DNA of 64,000 nucleotides from Megalonaias nervosa (Eukaryota > Mollusca > Bivalvia > Unionida > Unionidae). This document shows, one piece after another, positions 59,481 through 64,000 of this stretch. Numbering within the stretch: position 1 is the stretch's first letter; each line of letters begins with the position of its first letter. The notes beneath the pieces are model-generated. The model saw only the letters and a program-made list of their open reading frames with translations, was not told where the DNA came from and searched no databases. A program made the position numbers and the translations under genes. The stretch spans positions 124,001 to 188,000 of the forward strand of contig JAECUM010000843.1 of NCBI GenBank assembly GCA_016617855.1, written 5' to 3'.

Positions 59481-59614
59481 TTATTGTTGGAGCGTTTGGA
59501 TATTGAGACAAAAAAGACAAACATGGAAACTAATTTCTTTGAAAAGTATTAGGCGTGTTTCTGAAACTGGTCTACTGCTTCGCAGCAAGTTACTGTAGCT
59601 GAGTTGATAAAGTG

Positions 59615-59657
<43 letters not shown>

Positions 59658-59941
59658 TACATACACTTTACTTTGGAACATGAGGTTATGAGTTCGTACA
59701 CACTGGCGGCAAAGTGCCTTCTTTTACAGGGTTGTTTTTACCTGTAGATTTATGTTTGGTATAAGTTGAATTTTTTAACTTGAATATTGCTTACAAATAT
59801 CAACATGCCATTCATCAAAATATTAAATTTGGTTAGCATTTTAGCATTAGTTTAAGACTAAAATTGGTGAAAAAGTTTTTCAAATGTAATCAGAATAATA
59901 AAAACATTCATGGAAGAAGCATACTGATGTAGATTCCACAT

Positions 59942-60012
<71 letters not shown>

Positions 60013-61034
60013 GAAGCTAGAGTTGCCATCTGCAATTAATATTTGTAAATTGGATTTAGTGGAAGTCATGGTATTTATTCCTCCTCCTCCTCCTCCTCTC
60101 TCTCTCTCTAAAAAAAAAATATTCTAAATTTGTGTATTGGATGTTACTTAAATTGTTGGTTTCACTTCATTCTGTTACTTATTTTTAAGACCTAAAATCG
60201 TAACACTTCTTACAGACCTATTAAATAGATAATTGCAAGCAGGAGTGATATTTTGCACAATGTTTCTTAGATACAATATCAAGCCTGTAGAACGTTTTGA
60301 AGTTTTGTGTAAATTGCGCTATAAAATTTATATGGGAAGTAATCGATCTGAATGTTTCCCGCACACTTGGCACAGTTACCTCCCTTTTCCTGTGTAATAC
60401 AAGCGTTATTACTATGTAAAGTTCGGGTGCATCTGTCGGGTGTAACTAAATAAAGAAGGAAAGACAGAAAGGCAGAAAGACAGGCAGAACAAGTCCGTTT
60501 AAATTTATAATAAGTGATTTTCTTTGGACTTAAAGATAAATGATAACCATAGGTATATAATATTATTAAATAATCGCAATCACATTAATTAATAAATGTA
60601 GCGAAGATTTCCATTGGTCAGAACGTAACAATGTGATCAGGCCAAGCAGCATTTATTTCCGTACAAACTGTATGGAGAAGTAATTTAAAGCAACTTCTAT
60701 AAACAGACTCAGGTGGAAAGTAACTAATGTAAACAGTGTAACGGCATACACACGGCGTGCCTGTAAAATGAAATAAAAATGTTGGTGGGTTTATGTCGTA
60801 TTTTCAAATTTGAATAAATTAATCATGAAATAATCAAATAACGTATTTTTGTCTGAAAATAAATCATTCTTTGTATGACAGAATTTTATATAAATCTGCA
60901 GACAAATAATGTTGCATATACACTAGATCATGGTCTTTCACTGCTGCTAATTACAAATTAAAATAAAAGTTAAACTATTGATAAATGGATACATGGATTT
61001 TAAGGATGAGGGTTCAAACAATAAAAATTGGACC

Positions 61035-61150
61035 CGTAATACTACAACGTAAGACGCCAACCCTGATAGTTACGATGTGGGGATGGGGTATGTCGGATAT
61101 AGATCCACTCTATCCCCCATCGTAACTGTCAATGTTGATGTTTTAGTGTG
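61035..61150. repeat. Imperfect hairpin element
   Basis: gccaaccctgatagttacgatg.ggggat on the left mirrors atcccccatcgtaactgtcaatgttg on the right across about 115 bp. It is a probable MITE remnant. Confidence 0.65.
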
Positions 61151-62546
61151 ACTCTTTGACCCCATTACTATAAACATTTATTGATAGTCTTAATTTCATT
61201 TGTATGTAGCCACTTTAGGTGGCCTAACCTTTAAATGAACCAAAAGAAAATGAATTTGAAGAAGCGAAAAATGATTACTCACGAGTCTAAATAATTCTGT
61301 AATGAAACAACCAAGACACACCTGATATCATCCATGAAATCATCAGTCCAAGAGTCATTTGTATGTCCAACAGAACAACGCATCCTTTGCTTTGAATATT
61401 GAGCTTCTACTCAGAACATGTGACAGTTTATACAGAATATTAAAACCATGTTGTAGAATGTTGCAGAATGTTGAAAACATTATATCGTGTACCATTGGTG
61501 GAATTGCTTGTTTGATGTTGACGTTATCTCTTACGTTTAGTGATTGAGAATCCCCTGTTATAAAGACAGCTTCGTAGCAGAAGCCCTCAACAAAAATTCT
61601 TACGCCTAAATAAGGCAATAAAACTGATACGAAATTTCTTTCATAAAGCAAACGAAAAATAAGAGAATTCCAAAAATCATAAATAATTGCAAGAGTTTGT
61701 AGTTTTTTCTGAGTTTATCATGGTATAATCTGTCAGTTACCGACGACTCAGTGTATTCGGCAACTAACAGCTTATATCACGAGAAATTCAGCAAAAACTC
61801 TTAAATAACTGCACTTTTTAAAATATCACATATTTGGAGCATCCTGGAATTCAATCATTATAAATCTTAATCAGATATAGACAAGTGGGCATATCAAAAC
61901 TTTTTTCATGATGAGAGTAAGCCTATGTTGTCTAAAAAACACAAACTGTAATTTGAAGCAGCATGATGATGTGATGGTGGTTCAAGTGATAATCCAGACA
62001 ATCATACAATGAACGACGTATAAAATATTCAACCAACCTGCCCCAAAAACGAAATAAACAATTGTTTTCGATTGAGTTGTTCCTATAACATAAGATAAGA
62101 GAATGACTCATATTTGTATTGTTCTGTATTTAATTAAGTTGGTTATTGACTGAGTATCAGATCATACTGGACCCTTGTCGTGTGCAGTAGAATGCTCCAA
62201 CAAGTTCGAGCATTCTGTAACACATGGCATTTGGTCCAATGTTTTTCTATACTCAGTTAATAAATCTTTCCATATATATTTTCTTACTCTAGTTGATCCA
62301 TGACATCATTAAAAAGCCTGTTTTTTTTTTTTTTTTTTCTATGAATCTACCTTGATAAATCCTTTTTGAGTATCACTTATGATTTGGTGTAATAAAATCT
62401 TTAGATCATATCTACAATAGCTCCAGAAACAAATTTATATTCAACGTTTTAAAGAGGAAATAGGTCTTACATTTTAACGTATCTCCTGTATTTTTCTTCC
62501 TTTGGTAAACATGTCATGACACCGAGTCTGAAATATATGAATGTCT

Positions 62547-62600
62547 TCCTAGAGTATAGAGTATTCCTAGAGTATAGAGTATTCCTAGAGTATATCCATA
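62547..62600. repeat. 18-bp unit repeated three times
   Basis: cctagagtatagagtatt occurs twice in tandem, preceded and followed by partial units. Confidence 0.85.
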
Positions 62601-64000
62601 ATTTATTGGTCTGCTTAGAAATCCACGAAGATCCTCCCAAAAGAATTCATAGAACTGTGTATCGAATCCACCAGAACCTGCATATTTTCCATCTGCTTCA
62701 AAGAAATACTGTATTCATAAATTATAAGCAGACCCTCGCACGATTCTTTTCAGTCTTGACCGAGTTGAATACTACGATTCGAATTGTAAAGCATAATTTT
62801 TAGTTCAAGATTTACAAAGTAAATTGTACTCCTCATAACTTTGGATGCTAATTTCACCTTCAGAGTATTTGTACTAATATTTCCTATATTAATTCCTTTA
62901 TTTTTTCCCCGTGTCTCTTTTGTTTTCCTAATAAAGTAACCTATAGTTATTCCAAAGTAAAACATCTAATGAGTCGTCATTATTGACCCCTAAGGATCAT
63001 TCTTCTATAGTATCAGTTACGCACGTTGAATCAAATCAATATATTCAGTGTTCATCGATAATTGGGCATTAAATTTGCAGTACCTTTCTGACATTGAAAA
63101 AAGTAAACAAATCAAAAACATCGTAAAATAATAGTTGAGTGATCAGTCTTACACATTTCTAAATACTTGAATGGGATGTATTCGTACGAATGTCATCAGA
63201 TCCATGAATATAGTGGAATTATAGCCATATGAATTCACCAGAGTTATTGCATTGACATTAACTGAGATATATACAATAATAATATTGACTGTGATTCTCA
63301 ATTCAAAATTATTTTTTAAGAATATAGAAACCCCACATCTATTAACAGAACAATGACTAAATATACGAATTTAGGAGCCAACTATATTCCATCGTTTTTT
63401 ATGCTACGAGTTCTTGGAAACATACTATATACATATTCTTACGTTTTCAAAGAAAATGTCTCTTCATTTAAATACCGAAGATAACAAACCTCTACCATTC
63501 ATAAATAAAACTTGCACGTTGTTGTCCTTGCAAAAACCAGTTATTTTGCATATACATATTCTTGTACGGGAATAAAGGATGCAATTATCGTACTGTAACG
63601 TGGTCGAGGTGGAATTGTTTCCGTTTGGATTACTTTGTGGAAAGTCAAACAGAACTAATACTTATGTGCAAAAAGTTGGTATTATGAATTCTGATTTATA
63701 TGTCGAGTTTTGTGTAATATTACAAATGTGGACAAACTTGAGAGAGAGAGAGAGAGAGAGAGAGGAGATGAAGAATATCAAGGGCACAGTGTGTGAGACT
63801 AATGTCAAATGTTAATATATGAATGTACATTAGTGTATGCAATGAAAGGGAGAGAAATAAATGAATATAAAGATGATCGGTTATTGTCCAGATAACTCAA
63901 CAAATAATTTTATTTTTTAGTTAACAACTAATTAGTTAATGAATAATTAATAACAGTGAAAACATCACACTGCCTAAAATAACTATGTACTTAATGAAAG

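Larger units (their letters stand above)
59118..64000. other. No recognisable gene
   Basis: Apart from the repeats listed separately, no open frame on either strand resembles a known protein, and no upstream TRPM exon was found. A (AC)n run lies at 59613-59652, a (GA)n run at 59946-60014, a tail like that of the dispersed 350-bp repeat at about 60125-60205, a poly-T at 62320-62338 and (GA)n at 63741-63762. Confidence 0.55.

Noticed and set aside
61355..61651. 98-codon minus-strand frame as a possible upstream TRPM exon
   Set aside because: It lacks the conserved SLOG motifs expected before exon a and has no suitable splice sites.

Overview
The window is AT-rich metazoan nuclear DNA, most likely from a lophotrochozoan such as a mollusc. 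The class is an inference: it rests on an ion-channel gene with long repeat-filled introns, Penelope and CR1/L2-type retroelements, tRNA-derived SINEs, many (TA)n tracts and minisatellites, and a large endogenous Polinton (adintovirus-like) element. No species marker is visible.

Region 1, about 1 to 36.1 kb, is the body of a host gene on the minus strand. Six consecutive exons (36066 down to 3761) have consensus splice sites and agree in phase at every junction. They encode part of a TRPM2-like channel: the end of the N-terminal SLOG domain and the start of the melastatin homology region. The 5' and 3' ends lie outside the window. The introns hold a degenerate CR1/L2-type LINE (27.8-34.2 kb, same strand), a Penelope RT fragment (7.5-7.9 kb), a pogo/Tigger-like DNA transposon (14.0-15.6 kb), a hAT MITE with a perfect 8-bp target duplication (12.55 kb), a SINE with a 12-bp target duplication (5.5 kb), and several minisatellites.

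Region 2, 36.1-40.9 kb, shows no coding sequence; it holds tandem duplications and simple repeats.

Region 3, 40.909-56.681 kb, is a 15.8-kb endogenous Polinton/adintovirus-like provirus with about 270-bp terminal inverted repeats. Left to right it carries an unknown coiled protein, a pX/pVI-like basic protein, a double-jelly-roll major capsid protein, a hydrophobic minor protein, an adenain-like protease, a fibre with phage-type repeats, a two-helix membrane protein, a penton-like minor capsid protein, a non-coding gap containing other repeats, a small unknown protein, an HNH nuclease and a Cys-rich zinc protein (both minus), a giant PolB-SF1 helicase-HNH fusion, a retroviral-type integrase (minus), a zinc-ribbon plus parvovirus-type phospholipase A2 protein (minus), and an FtsK/HerA-type packaging ATPase. 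Replication, integration, packaging, capsid, maturation and membrane-penetration functions are all represented. About half the genes are broken by in-frame stops, frameshifts or a deletion, so this is a decaying copy.

Region 4, 56.68-59.12 kb, outside the right inverted repeat, holds a second, diverged and broken penton-like gene, itself split by a 1.6-kb insertion. This points to nested, tandem or rearranged related elements.

Region 5, 59.1-64 kb, has microsatellites, a TCTGA-rich tandem region and fold-back repeats, and no gene I could recognise.

Most interesting: the triple-fusion replication protein, terminal repeats bounded on both sides by the same terminal motif, the second penton copy outside the element, and the phage-like fibre and zinc-ribbon PLA2.
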